64,000 bases of DNA from Desulfomonile sp963700305 (GTDB lineage Bacteria > Desulfobacterota > Desulfomonilia > Desulfomonilales > Desulfomonilaceae). Location of the stretch: contig CAVOXB010000012.1 of assembly GCA_963700305.1 (NCBI GenBank), positions 1 to 64,000 of the forward strand, written 5' to 3'. Of this stretch, positions 1 through 10,062 are shown one piece after another. The number at the start of each line of letters is the position of its first letter. Within the stretch, counting starts at the first letter, position 1. The position numbers and the translations under genes were made by a program. Under the pieces are notes generated by a model, which was not told the origin of the DNA, searched no databases, and saw only the letters and a list, made by a program, of their open reading frames with translations.

Positions 1-269
1 AGGGCTATGTGCACGAAGTGACTCCGCTGCGCGGCAGAAAGCATGCCGCTACCGAACTCCTTCCACACGTTCACCGCGCCATATCGCTCTTGAAGCGTTG
101 GCTCTTGGGTACTCAGCATGGCGCAGTAGGCCACAAGCATCTCGATTACTACCTCGACGAATTTACGTTCCGATTCAACCGGCGAACTTCACAACAAAGA
201 GGCAAGCTGTTCTTCCGATTGGCTCAACAAGCGGTCGTCGGGAACCGAGAACATACAGATCGCTTCTAG
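1..269 (+). mobile_element. IS1595-type (ISXO2-like) transposase, C-terminal fragment cut by window edge
   Basis: The frame is open from the first base of the window to a TAG at 267-269. It reads as the C-terminal third of an ISXO2-like DDE transposase: a VHRAISLLKRWLLGT stretch followed by LDYYLDEFTFRFNRR, both typical of the IS1595 superfamily, where the end of the catalytic domain carries the last acidic residue. The true start lies upstream, so whether the element is complete cannot be judged. No second IS end is visible, but a perfect palindrome follows at 298-321 and a decayed gene begins right after it. This fits an insertion that cut into, or landed beside, an already dispensable locus. 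Family call confident, subgroup not. Confidence 0.85.
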
Positions 270-297
270 GGAATCAAGGCGAAGAGAATTCAAAACA

Positions 298-321
298 GTG
301 ACCACAACATATTGTGGTCAC
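298..321. repeat. Perfect 10-bp-arm palindrome behind the transposase
   Basis: GTGACCACAA and its exact complement flank a 4-base loop. It lies 28 bases after the transposase stop. It could be a bidirectional terminator (no T-run follows) or part of the IS end; the sequence does not decide. Confidence 0.6.
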
Positions 322-1264
322 CTGACTAAAGTGCATACCCCAAATCCGACAATTCAAAAGAAATGGTCCGCTTGATGCACGAGCTGTTGATCGGAGAAGT
401 GAATACCTTCCGCTCGGAAAAAAAGATGGTGCGTAAGGACGGCTCATTAGTTTGGACAAATATTACGGTCTCAGTTCATAGGGACAAGCTCAACGCTCCA
501 AACTATTTTATATTGGTCACCGAAGATATTTCGAGACGCAAGCAGATAGAAGAATCGCTTCAGGATACGCTTTCAGAGTTCGACGCTCGAACTCCGAGTT
601 GCAACAATTTGCTTATGTTGCATCGCATGACCTGCAGGAGCCGCTGCGCATGGTCTCCAATTATGTCAAACTATTGGAACGACGCTATAAGAAAAAGCTT
701 AACTCGGATCCAGATGATTCATAGCGTACGCTGCCCGATGGTGCAAAACGTATGCAAACGTTGATAAACGATCTCCTACAATATTCACGCGTGGGTTCGA
801 GAGGAAAGCCCTTTGCACCCACTGACTGTGAGTCGGTATTCGATCAGGTCCTAGCCATCCTCCAAGTGGCAATCGCTGGTTCTGGCGCTCAGATAATCCG
901 ATCCCCGTTGCCAACCGTTCTTGCTGATCAGACCCAGCTTGCGCAACTTTTTCAGAATCTTATCGATAACGCCTTGAAATTTAAAGGTGATGAGACTGAG
1001 TTGATTCATATTTCCGCTTCTGGGGTACGCGATCATTCGTTATCTTCAGTGAGAGACAATGGCATCGGTATGGATCCTCAGTCTCCAATCAGATCTTTGT
1101 AATATTCCAGCAGCTCCACGGACAGCGAGGAATATCCCGGAACTGGGATTGGTCTGGCGATCTGCAAGAAGATTGTGGAACATCATGGCGGTCAAATCTG
1201 GCTCGAATCAAATGGAGATAGAGGAGCCACCTTCTTTTTTACTCTTCGCGAGAGAGGCTCATAA
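322..1264 (+). pseudogene. Decayed PAS-histidine kinase (phytochrome-type kinase core)
   Basis: Broken remains of a sensor kinase. The frame from about 322 gives the end of a PAS domain (KDGSLVWTNITVSVH, then EDISRRKQIEESL). After a frameshift near 590 comes the HisKA domain with the phospho-acceptor box (VASHDLQEPLRMVSNY), an in-frame TAG at 722-724, an ORF resuming with DGAKRMQTLINDLLQYSRVG, the N box (NLIDNALKFK) and the G1 box (DNGIGMDP). A second frameshift near 1090 leads to the G2 box (GTGIGLAICKKIVEHHGG), ending in TAA at 1262-1264. The 5' end of the gene is missing, replaced by the IS fragment. The H-box and DGAKRMQ linker resemble the cyanobacterial-phytochrome kinase group, whose partner is an Rcp1-type receiver, as seen immediately downstream. 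No function can remain. Confidence 0.85.
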
Positions 1265-1711
1265 TGAGTGCAAAATCAAGCAACCATATAAGAAATCCTG
1301 CTTGTGGAAGACAACCCCGGCGATATCCGTCTCACACAGGAAGCCCTTCAAAGAGGGCAAGATATTGAATAATCTCAGCGTAGTAACTAACGGTGTCGAA
1401 GCTATGGCGTTTCTCCGCCGGGAGGGCCGTTATCAGAACGCTCCTCGACCGGAACTGATTCTGCTGGATCTCAATTTGCCCAAGAAAGATGGGCGTGAAG
1501 TGCTGGCTGAAATCAAGACAATCCCAATTTGAAGCTCATCCCGGTTGTAGTGCTTACGTCGTCTTAGGCCGAGCAGGATATCCTGAAGAGCTACAAGCTT
1601 CATGCAAATTGCTATATATCCAAACCTGTAGACTGGGACCAGTTCATTGAAGTGGTCAAATCAATTGAGCAATTTTGGCTTATCATCGTTAAGCGTCCAG
1701 TGAGAAATTGA
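1264..1711 (+). pseudogene. Decayed Rcp1-type single-domain response regulator
   Basis: The ATG overlaps the kinase stop (TAATG), the usual arrangement for a kinase-receiver pair. The receiver is recognisable in pieces: EILLVEDNPGDIRLTQEAL near 1292-1350 (acidic pair), LILLDLNLPKKDGREVL around 1450-1500 (phospho-acceptor Asp), VVVLTSS near 1550 and SKPVDWDQF near 1620 (conserved Lys). These lie in at least two frames, with a shift near 1290, another near 1348 and a further break and TAG around 1530-1568. Length and order match an Rcp1/CheY-like protein of about 145 residues acting with the kinase above. Dead together with it. Confidence 0.8.
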
Positions 1712-1727
1712 AAGGAAGGTCAATCGA

Positions 1728-3586
1728 TTGAGAGTTTTGTTGATCGAAGACAATCCAGGTGATGTTCGCCTCATAAAGGAGATGCTGCTAGATGTTGGAA
1801 CAAAGGAGTTTGACATCGAATCGGCGAACAACTTGAAATCCGGTGTCGACAGGTTGACTCGGGATGATATTGCGGTGGTTCTCCTGGATCTTGGCCTTCC
1901 TGATAGCCAGGGGCTCGACACACTGGCCGAGGTCTGCGGCCGATTTCCTGAAATCCCTGTCGTTGTGCTCACAGGTCGTGATGATGAAGAAATCGCACGC
2001 GAAGCTGTGAGAAGAGGGGCACAAGATTACCTTGATAAAGGGAACGTGGATGAGAAACTCCTTGTTCGGTCAATTCTGTACCAATGGACCGAAAAAGCAT
2101 GGAATTCGCTCTCCGCAGGGCTAGAGACGAGCTCGAGAAGCGCGTCGAAGAACGCACCGCTGACCTGCTGACGGCAAATCGCCAGCTCGAGCTGGAAATG
2201 ATTGAACGAAGCCGGACAACCGATGCGTTGCGTGAGAGCGAGGAACGATTCAGGGCGATTTTCGAAAGCGCACCGGACATGATCTTTATCAAGGATGTTT
2301 ACCTCAGGTATACCCATGTAAATCCTGCGATGGGAACCTGTTCCGGATGAATGCATCCGAGATCATCGGTAAGAGAGCAGATGAACTCTTTGACCCGCAA
2401 GCCGCCATCTACATAGGGGACGTGGAGACGAGAGTATTAAGAGGTGAATCCATTGAGGAAGTGTGCACTAGAAAAGTAAACGGTGTTCCGCTCACTCTTC
2501 ATGAAATAAGGATCCCTATGCGGAACGGCTCAGGGGAGATAGTCGGAATCTGCGGGATGACTCGCGATGTTACTGATCGGAGCAGGCGTGAAATTTCAGA
2601 TCGTCCGCGGACCGGGGATTATTCTTCCTCGGTCATGAGGGAAACACTTAAGAAAGCTGGGTTCGCTGCAGCAAGAGATAGCGTCGTTTTGCTTCTCGGC
2701 GAAAGTGGAAGCGGCAAAGATCACCTTGCCAAATATATCCACGAGCATTCCAGGCGGGCCCCAGGCCCCTTCTTCTCCATAAATTGCGCCGCAGTTGCCC
2801 GGAACTAGCAGAATCGGAACTCTTCGGCCATGAGCGTGGCACGTTTACGGAGCACAGGCGCGAAAACGCGGACTTCTGGAATTGGCAGAAGGTGGGACAC
2901 TGTTGCTGAATGAGATCGGGGAGCTTTCGCTTACACTGCAAGCCAAATTATTGACTTTTCTCGACACGCGACAAATTACACGCGTGGGCGGCGAAAAAAA
3001 TGTTACTGTCAACGCTCGACTTATAGCAGCCACAAACAAAGACCTTGAGCAAGAGGTTAAGACTCAACGCTTCAGAAAGGAACTTTTCTACCGACTAAAC
3101 GTGATTTCTATAACTGTGCCGCCCCTGAGGGAGCGAAGTGAAGATATTCCCAAGATAGCCTCAGACATTCTGTCTGGACTGGCCACAGAAATGCAGTTCG
3201 GTTACATTCCCTCCATTGATGAAGCGGCAATGGCAAGCCTTTTGAGGTATACTTGGCCGGGTAATGTGCGAGAGCTGCGAAATGTTTTGGAACGTGCGCT
3301 AATATTGTCTGATGGGAAGCACTTTGAAATCGATTCCTTTATTTCTGAGCGCAGCATCAGAAAGTGGTCGCACACAGTCACTATGGAGACCGGGCAAGGA
3401 CTGCGTGACGTAATCGACGAGGTTACTAAATCGCTCTGCCTGGAGGCTATGCGGCGATGCGATGGCAACAAAAAAAGCGCAGCGAGTCTCCTGCGCATTT
3501 CACGTGATTCGCTTTATCGTTATCTGAAAGAGTTTGATATCAGTCCGGATAGTTGTGGAGGAAGCGAATATTCTAACGACAATTGA
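1728..3586 (+). pseudogene. Decayed receiver-PAS-sigma54 AAA+ activator, paralogue of the gene at 22867-25593
   Basis: TTG start at 1728 after a good ribosome site (AAAGGAAGG). An apparently sound receiver (IEDNPGD; phospho-Asp in VLLDLGLPDSQG; VVLTG; YLDKG) runs to about 2080. Then come a coiled-coil linker (ELEKRVEERTADLL), a PAS domain interrupted near 2340, the Walker A region (LLGESGSGKDHLAKYIH), breaks near 2805 and 2860 in the sigma54-contact region, and an open stretch to 3586 with TLLLNEIGEL (Walker B position), the FRKELFYRLNV arginine region, TWPGNVRELRN and a Fis-type HTH. At least four frameshifts. The parts after the receiver align segment by segment with the intact activator at 22867-25593, so the two are paralogues, this one with a receiver instead of three extra PAS domains. 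Confidence 0.88.
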
Positions 3587-4025
3587 CCGCAGCGCCATTA
3601 GCTGCAAGTTGACTTCTGATGCTGAACACAGACTCGAAACCGTTGCCCATATTCCATGAATTCTCATATCGGATCGTCGTATCGTTTGCCAAAGTTCTTA
3701 TCCGATTGAGGGTAAGAACACTTCGTAGGTGCCGGTCTCCGTTACGGCACATGTTTAGCAATCGGCTGTGATCTCTATGGGATGGGTCGGCAGGGACGCT
3801 GACCCTGACGGGTTGTTTTGCGTTCGAACGTGGGAAAACCGTCAGGATTTTTAGCAATTACTATTTGTCACGTGCCTCCTACAGACGCTCTTCCTTTGAA
3901 ACGTGTGGAGGTTTAATGTACTTGCACGGGTGCTTACCATAACAGTAGGTGGTTCGGTCAAACGGACCACCAGATATCAGAAATCTGTGTCGGAAGTAAT
4001 TGAACCGTATTTCAGGAGGAAGACT
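3587..4025. other. Intergenic stretch with no supported gene
   Basis: About 440 bases between the dead activator and the VOC gene. A 94-codon minus-strand frame exists (3573-3857) but overlaps the pseudogene, has no recognisable domain and no convincing ribosome site. I see no RNA gene or repeat. The last bases carry the AGGAGGA ribosome site of the next gene. Confidence 0.5.
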
Positions 4026-4503
4026 ATGCCGACGAAAGTGAAGCCCATTCCAGAAGGATATCATACGTTAACGCCAATGCTGACCGTTAAGGATGCAGCG
4101 GCTGTAATTGATTTTTACAAAAAGGCGTTCGCCGCGGAGGAGCGATTCCGTATGCCGACCCCTGATGGCAAAGGAGTCATGCACGCGGAGCTTAAGATTG
4201 GAGACTCCGTCTTCATGCTAGGCGAAGAAATGCCGGAACACGATTGTAAATCACCGTCGTCAGTCGGAGGGACGCCTGTCAGCTTCTATGTTTACGTTGA
4301 GGACGTGGATGCAGCCTTCAAAACCGCAGTTGATGCAGGCGCCAAGGTGAAGATGCCGGTGGAGAAGTATGTTCCGGGGAGACCGAATTGGCGAGGTGAC
4401 CGATCCCTCAGGCCATGTCTGGACTTTAGCGACCCACATGGAAGATCTCAGCGAAGAAGAAATCCAAAAGCGTGGGCAGGAGTTTCTCTCGAAAATGGCT
4501 TAG
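4026..4503 (+). pseudogene. VOC-family (glyoxalase/PhnB-like) protein, frameshifted
   Basis: Strong ribosome site (AGGAGGA, 4014-4020) and ATG. Residues 1-110 are a typical PhnB-like vicinal-oxygen-chelate fold: TPMLTVKDAAAVIDFYKKAF, HAELKIGDSVFMLGEE, YVYVEDVDAAF. Near 4367 one extra base throws the frame. The continuation in the other frame is MFRGDRIGEVTDPSGHVWTL and LSEEEIQKRGQEF, ending TAG at 4501-4503, exactly the C-terminus expected for this family. With the frame restored the protein would be about 158 residues, the usual length. Substrate unknown; these proteins are often metal-dependent lyases, isomerases or drug-binding proteins. A single indel, so a sequencing error cannot be excluded. 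Confidence 0.82.
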
Positions 4504-4518
4504 TGGGGAAACCCGAGT

Positions 4519-5916
4519 ATGCGCAATTCACATGGAGAAAACCTGTGGGGTCATCCTAGAGGGCTCTATGTATTGGTCTTGACGGAGATGTGGGAGCGCT
4601 TCTCGTATTACGGAATGCGGGCTCTACTCTGTACTACATGATAAAGGAGCTCGCTTTCACTCAGGGCCACGCCTCGCAAATATACGGGCTTTATACAGGC
4701 CTGGTCTATCTGACACCTCTGTTCGGGGGAATTCTAGCGGATCGTAAACTTGGACAACGCAAGACAGTGATTTTGGGCGCCGTGCTGATGGCCCTGGGTC
4801 ATTTTATGATGGCCTTTGAGTTCCTGTTTTTTCCAGCGCTGCTGTTGTTAATTCTTGGGAACGGGGCTTTTAAGCCGAACATCTCTACGCGAGTGGGCAG
4901 CCTTTATCCGCCAGGAGACCCTCGCAGAGCGGGCATTCAGCATATTTTATGTCGGCATCAATTCGGGCGCTTTTTTTTCGCCGTTGATTTGCGGAACTTT
5001 AGGTGAGCGTTGGGGCTGGCATTATGGATTCAGCGCAGCCGGAATCGGAATGGTCGTGGGACTTTTGATTTATCTTATAGGAACGCGCTGGCTCGCTGCA
5101 GACGTAATTGCCCAGACGGTACTCGGCCTAAAAAGAGCTGATCAAGTCCTTGATGCGGAAGAAAAGAATCGCATATTTGCATTAATTGCCATGTGCGTCA
5201 TAAGCATCGCATTTTGGACTGTTTACGAACGGCAAGGAGACGCTCTCGCCTTATGGGCTGATGCCAACACAGATCGATACATCTTCGGGTGGATATTTCC
5301 GGCATCGTGGTTTCAAGCCTTCAATCCTGCCTTTGTTTTACCTGCACCCCGATAATAACCACAATCTGGGCATGGCAGTCGAGAAACCTAAGGAACCTTC
5401 CGCAATATCGAGTGGTCATGGCTGCTTGTTGTATCGTCGGCTCATCCTCATGATTCCTGCGGCACAGGTTTACGCTGCCTCCGGCACTCCGGTAAGCATT
5501 TTGGCTTGTGGCTTTCACATTACTCGTTACGCTCGGGGAGCTGTATTTATCCCCAGTGGGCCTTTCTTTGGTGACAAAGCTCGCGCCGGCCCGGATGGCT
5601 TCCATGATAATGGGAATCTGGTTCCTGTCGTCTTTTCTTTGGCAACGGCGCTGCCGGCTTGCTCGGCAATTACTGGGAAGAAATTCCCAAGGACACTTTT
5701 TTTCTGGTAATGGCTCTCATTGCCTTTGCGGCCGGCGCTGTCATTCTGGTAATTCGTAAACCACTAGACGAGCCGTTGGACCAGACGAATATATCTGATC
5801 GAGCCAGCGGAAGTCTTTGCCTGAAACACGCTCAAGAACGATATCTTGATCTAAGTGAAGGCGAGTTCAAGAGCCATCCCGCAAGAATGGTAAAGAGAGT
5901 ACCGCAGTCAGAATGA
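4519..5916 (+). pseudogene. POT/PTR-family proton-oligopeptide symporter, multiply frameshifted
   Basis: The ATG at 4519 opens into RGLYVLVLTEMWERFSYYGMR, the signature start of POT transporters (with the ExxER motif as EMWERF). The frame shifts near 4630, where GLYTGLVYLTPLFGG and ILADRKLGQRKTV (TM2-3 loop) follow. It shifts again near 4910, before FSIFYVGINSGAFFSPLICG (the FYxxINxG PTR signature), again near 5335, then near 5480 and 5640. The last helices include LVTLGELYLSPVGLSLVTKLAP and MIMGIWFLSS. The downstream limit is approximate. Intact members are inner-membrane proteins of about 450-500 residues importing di- and tripeptides with protons. With five or more breaks this is a genuine pseudogene rather than one sequencing slip. 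Confidence 0.88.
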
Positions 5917-6166
5917 TCACTGCTTTTTCATACGGCCTATGCATGATCATCCGTTCCCTGACGAGTCCGAGAATAGCGTTCATCCACACAGCTGCAGCTG
6001 CATAAGCCGCAATTTGCACAACAATCAATATCCACCGTCTTCTGATCAGCAATAGCAGAAGGTACTTTCCAGATAACACCGCCAATTCAAGATTCCCGCT
6101 GCGGAAAAAATGTGCGGCTATAAGGAGAAAAGCTATTACCGATGGAATCAGCCTCAGTATTGTCAT
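5867..6166 (-). CDS. Small integral membrane protein, conserved, function unknown
   Basis: About 99 residues from the ATG at 6166 (MTILRLIPSVIAFLL); the frame extends 13 codons further up. It reads as three to four hydrophobic segments: LRLIPSVIAFLLIAAHFFRS, LAVLSGKYLLLLLI, ILIVVQIAAYAAAAVWM and AVIILTAVLSLPFL, with RRR and RERM basic loops between. I recall a family of short membrane proteins in Gram-negative bacteria with this AAHFxRxGN...RRRW...LVRxR layout, but no function. It is the only apparently intact gene in the first 11 kb, is convergent with the POT remnant and overlaps its tail by about 50 bases. Confidence 0.6.
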   Translation of the reverse strand: MTILRLIPSVIAFLLIAAHFFRSGNLELAVLSGKYLLLLLIRRRWILIVVQIAAYAAAAVWMNAILGLVRERMIMHRPYEKAVIILTAVLSLPFLRDGS

Positions 6167-6443
6167 GGACACCTGTCCGCCAGGTAACTCGCAAAGGGTG
6201 CGCACAGTTTATCACATTCAGAATGGTTAAGAATCGTCTCCTGTTCCAGTTGTTGAAGATGCAGATAAGTCCCTAAATATGCCTGCAAAACACTCGGTAT
6301 TGACTGGACGCAGTCCTAAGAAGTATTCTCACAGGCAGATTAAAGATTTCTTAAAGTCAATTGCTGGTTCCTGACAATTGTTTTTGAGCGACATTCCCGA
6401 CAAACGACGCTCATTCGACTTCTTCTCAGGCGAGGAATAGACG

Positions 6444-7510
6444 ATGTCTAAAGTAATGATTCACCCTGCTACGTATGAGGATGTCCGCGAGGCCGTGGAC
6501 AAGTCATTTGAATTGTTCCCCTTGGAATTGCGAGGGAAAAAAGTCTTAATCAAACCTAACGTGCTGAGGGCTTCGGACGCGCGAGAAGGCATAGTCACAC
6601 ATCCTTCGGTTTTACGAGCCGTGGTTAAGAAGGTGGAGACACTCGCGCCCGCTTCCATAGTTGTGGGTGATAATCCAGGACTCTTCAACTATGGAGCGAA
6701 CGAGGCAAGTTTTGAGCAGGCCGGCCTGACAGCAGCAGCCGGGAGCTACTATCAGAACATAGGAAATGATTCCCAGAAGGTAGATTTTAATCCCGACTAC
6801 ATGCCGACTGTAAGCCTCTCAAGAGCCGTGCTTGATGCGGATATCATAATCAGCCTCCCGAAATTCAAGACTCACGGTTTGACGGTCATGACAGGAGCCA
6901 TAAAGAACAGTTACGGCTTTTTGCCGGGCGCCCAAAAAGCCAAACTTCACAAAGCCGCAGGCAGCCCTGAACGATTCCATGAAATGCTGGTTGATGTCTT
7001 CCGGTTACGTGTGCCTGATTTCTTCGTGGTGGATGCTGTGGTGGGCATGCAAGGGAATGGGCCGGCTTCACCGGATTTAAGAAATATCGGTCTGATCCTG
7101 GCCTCTGACAATGCAGTGGCCTTGGATGCAGTGATTGCAACAATGATGGGATGCGATCCGGGTCGGCTGCGGTTCCTTCAAAAGGCCAAACAATTGGGCT
7201 TGGGAGACTATAACCTGAAACAATTGAAGTAATCGGCGAATTGCAGCGCATACCTGATTTCAAGCTTCCTCCGCTCGGCGGCGAAGCGATAGCCAACAAC
7301 GAGGCCATACAGCAGATAATCCACAGCCGCACCGTCGTGCTCCCTGAAGCTGATTCGGAGTTGTGCACTTCCTGCGGTACCTGTATAGATCAATGTCCCG
7401 TATCGGCTTTGTCCATGATTGACAACCTCCCGCAGGTGGATGCGGACAAATGTATTACTTGTTTTTGCTGTCAAGAAATGTGCCCTGAAAAGGCTATCGC
7501 TCTGAGATAG
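6444..7510 (+). pseudogene. DUF362 protein with C-terminal 2x[4Fe-4S] ferredoxin domain, one frameshift
   Basis: ATG after GAGGAA. Residues 1-262 are a DUF362 domain (VLIKPNVLRASDAREGIVTH, GDNPGLFNYGANEASFE, ISLPKFKTHGLTVMTGAIKN). At about 7217 one base appears to be missing from an A-rich run: reading on in the other frame restores IEVIGELQRIPDFKLPP and leads straight into a ferredoxin domain (LCTSCGTCIDQCP and CITCFCCQEMCP, eight Cys) ending at 7510. DUF362-ferredoxin proteins are common in anaerobes, cytoplasmic, and of unproven function, probably electron transfer or cofactor binding. One homopolymer indel in an otherwise sound gene may be a sequencing error. Without it the protein would be about 355 residues. 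Confidence 0.82.
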
Positions 7511-7560
7511 TAGACCGTATTGAGTTGCCTCAAGCCGCCGCCCTCTTGGTGAGGTGCACA

Positions 7561-8191
7561 AGTGATTTATTACTTGAATCTATTTGGGACCGCGATTTTT
7601 GCTGTCGGTGGAGCCTTGGCAGCGGCTCGCAAGGGCATGGATCTATTCGGAGTGGTGGTTGCAGCTGTTTTGACTGGGATCGGAGGTGGGAACGCTCAGG
7701 GACCTTTGCCTCGGAGTGAGACCAGTAAATTGGGTGACTGATTCCACAGGTCTTGAGATCTGTGTCCTGTTCGGCCTTCTAACATTTGCGGACTCTGCGC
7801 TCCAGGGAATTTGATCATGGCGCGGGCAAATTTCTCAATGTCGCAGATGCCATTGGTCTGGCTGTTTTTACAGTGTTGGGATGCAGGACTGCTCTCGCTC
7901 ACGGTGCAGGCATCATGATCACCGTAATAATGGGCATGCTGACCGGGTCTGGAGGCGGAATTATACGGGATGTGTTTTCTGCGGAAATACCACTCTTCTT
8001 TCGCAAAGAGATCTATGCGACAGCATGTCTAATTGGTGGAAGTGCTTATCTGGTCTTGCTGGCTCTACCCCTACAAGAAGACTGGGCCGATGATCGGAGG
8101 GGCGGCAGTCACGCTAATGATCAGATTGGCTGCCATTCACTGGGGCTTGTCTCTGCCGTCACTGACGCCTGTTGATCGCCAAACAGACTGA
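7561..8191 (+). pseudogene. TRIC-channel/UPF0126 (YadS-like) membrane protein, frameshifted
   Basis: GTG start at 7561. LNLFGTAIFAVGGALAARKG, MDLFGVVVAAVLTGIGGG and, after shifts, TLRDLCLGVRPVNWVTDSTG, VADAIGLAVFTVLGC, GMLTGSGGGIIRDVF and GGAAVTLMIRLAAIHWG are the glycine-rich helices of the two-fold repeated TRIC fold, ending at TGA 8189-8191. The frame shifts near 7700, near 7790 and near 8085. The GGG(x)(I/L)RD motif appears in both halves, as in intact family members, which are trimeric cation channels of about 205 residues in the inner membrane. Three breaks in 630 bases argue for true decay. Confidence 0.85.
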
Positions 8192-8211
8192 TGTTACTCT
8201 CCAACAGCCGA

Positions 8212-9821
8212 TCAGATCATGGCTCGCAGTGCATCACGAATGCTTCCGAGCTTCTTCAAATCATCTTCGGAGAGTTTTTCTCCATTCGCAGCGAGCCGGT
8301 CCTTCAAGCTGACCAACTCCGCTTCAAGGTCGGCGGTTGCAGCAAGCATGTTTTGCCGCAAAGTCTGGGCAGGAACAGGCTCCGGGAGAACTTGGGAGAT
8401 GATTTCACGCCTGTCGAGCATGAGTACCTCTCGGCGCCTTGGCACTAAGACTTCTAGGCCGAATCGCTCTCTGATCGCTTCCGCCAGGGCCCGGCTCGAA
8501 GTCGGCTCTCCGTGAGTAACAAAGACCCGGGGCCTCGACTTATCCGCAAAATGACCAACCCACTGGAGCAGACCGGCTTGGTCCGCATGACCCGAGAAGC
8601 CACCTATGGTGAATACCTTGGCCCTGACCGCCACTTTTTCACCGAAAATTGTGACTGCTTTGGCTCCTTCCACAATTTGGCGGCCGGTTGATCCCTTAGC
8701 TTGGAATCCAACTATGACAATGCTTGCTCCTGGACGCCAGAGATTATGCTTCAGATGATGCTTGATCCGGCCGGCAGTGCACATGCCATTTGCTGAGATG
8801 ACGATCGCCGCTCCCTGGAGCTGGTTAATCTGCATGGAATCCTTCGCTGTGGGAGTGAACTTCAAATTAGGAATTTTGAAAGGATCGAATCCCTGTCCCA
8901 CGATAGCCTGTGCATCTTGATCGTAGCATTTGTTATTGCGAAAAATCTCGGTGGCTTTGATCGCCAAAGGGCTGTCAAATATATATAGGAATATCAGGAA
9001 GCTGGTCGTCGTCGAGCAAATTTCCCGAGGATATAGATGTACTTCCTGGTCTTCTTTATTGCGAATGCCGGAATTATTACTTTTTCCCTGTGGAAACTGC
9101 ATACTGGATCGCTTCCAAAAATTCCAGTTTACTCTCTTCAAGCGTGCGATGTGAAAATGTGTAATTGCCATAGGTTGATTCTATGAAAAGATAGTCAGCG
9201 TCAGGTATCGCGGCCGGATCAGCCACAATGAATTGGGCCTGTTTTCCCAGATTGCCGGAAAAGACTATTTTTGTCTTTTTCCTTTATCTCTGATCTACAA
9301 TTCCACAATGGATTATCCGAGATATGCCCTGCATTTCTGAGTCGAGCCTTCGCGCCGGTTCAGAGAGAGTAATGATTTGGGGCTGAAATTCAACCGGAAC
9401 CAGGTGCTTGAGGGATCTTCCGCGTCTTTTGCGGTATAAAGCGGTGGCACGTCGCGCCTGGCCTGCCTTCGGTTTTTCCTGGTCCTCCACTCAGCATCCA
9501 TTTCCTGGACATGGCCGGAATCAAGGAGCATCACTTCACAGAGCTCAACGGTCGGCGGCGACGCAGTTATCTTACCTTTGAAGCCGTCTTTCACTGTATT
9601 TTAGGAATACGTCCGCTGTGATCTATGTGGGCATGCGTCAGGACGAGATTCTTGATGTCTTTTGGGTCGTAGCCCCATTCTTCCCAATTCTGACTCTCAG
9701 TCTCCTTATCGCCCTGGAAGAGGCCGCAGTCCACAACGACCTTGAGCCCCGCGGAATTTTCAATCAGAGAATCGGAACCGGTTACCGAACCTGCGGCTCC
9801 AAAGCACGTAATCTTTATCAT
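8212..9821 (-). pseudogene. Beta-CASP metallo-beta-lactamase (RNA-processing exonuclease type), multiply frameshifted
   Basis: Starts at 9821 with MIKITCFGAAGSVTGS, VVVDCGLFQG and the metal-binding LTHAHIDHSGRIP (HxHxDH). The frame breaks near 9600; DGFKGKITASPPTVELCEV and GHVQEMDAEW continue, then KNRRQARRDVPPLYTAKDAED, with more breaks at about 9420, 9350 and in 9050-9300. The C-terminal half (8212 to about 9000) is open and contains DSPLAIKATEIFR, ISANGMCTAGRIKHHL and GGFSGHADQ, the beta-CASP motifs with later metal ligands. Intact relatives are about 460-530 residues and cut RNA or DNA; bacterial members of this subfamily are mostly uncharacterised. At least five breaks: a true pseudogene. 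Confidence 0.88.
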
Positions 9822-10062
9822 AAATTCTTCCTTTCAATTTCGGCCGACAGAGGCCTCCATTCGGGTGGCGAAGACTTAATGCTCCGAGAGTTGTTCCAAG
9901 CTGCCTGAAGGCAGGGCCAAGGGAAAAACTCTCTGAGAAGAGGACAGTTCATTCTATTCAATAAAAGCTGCCAGTCAATGAAGACTTTACTTCCAGAATT
10001 GAATACTTGATATTACTGATCTGCTGCCCTCTGAGGACTTTGGGCTCTAAGGAGGCTTTTTT

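Noticed and set aside
3573..3857. 94-codon minus-strand frame
   Set aside because: Overlaps the pseudogene end, no domain, no ribosome site, low-complexity Arg/Ser composition typical of shadow frames.
4510..8191. TGA or TAA breaks in the POT, TRIC and DUF362 genes read as selenocysteine sites
   Set aside because: The downstream homology continues in a different frame each time, so these are frameshifts, not recoding.
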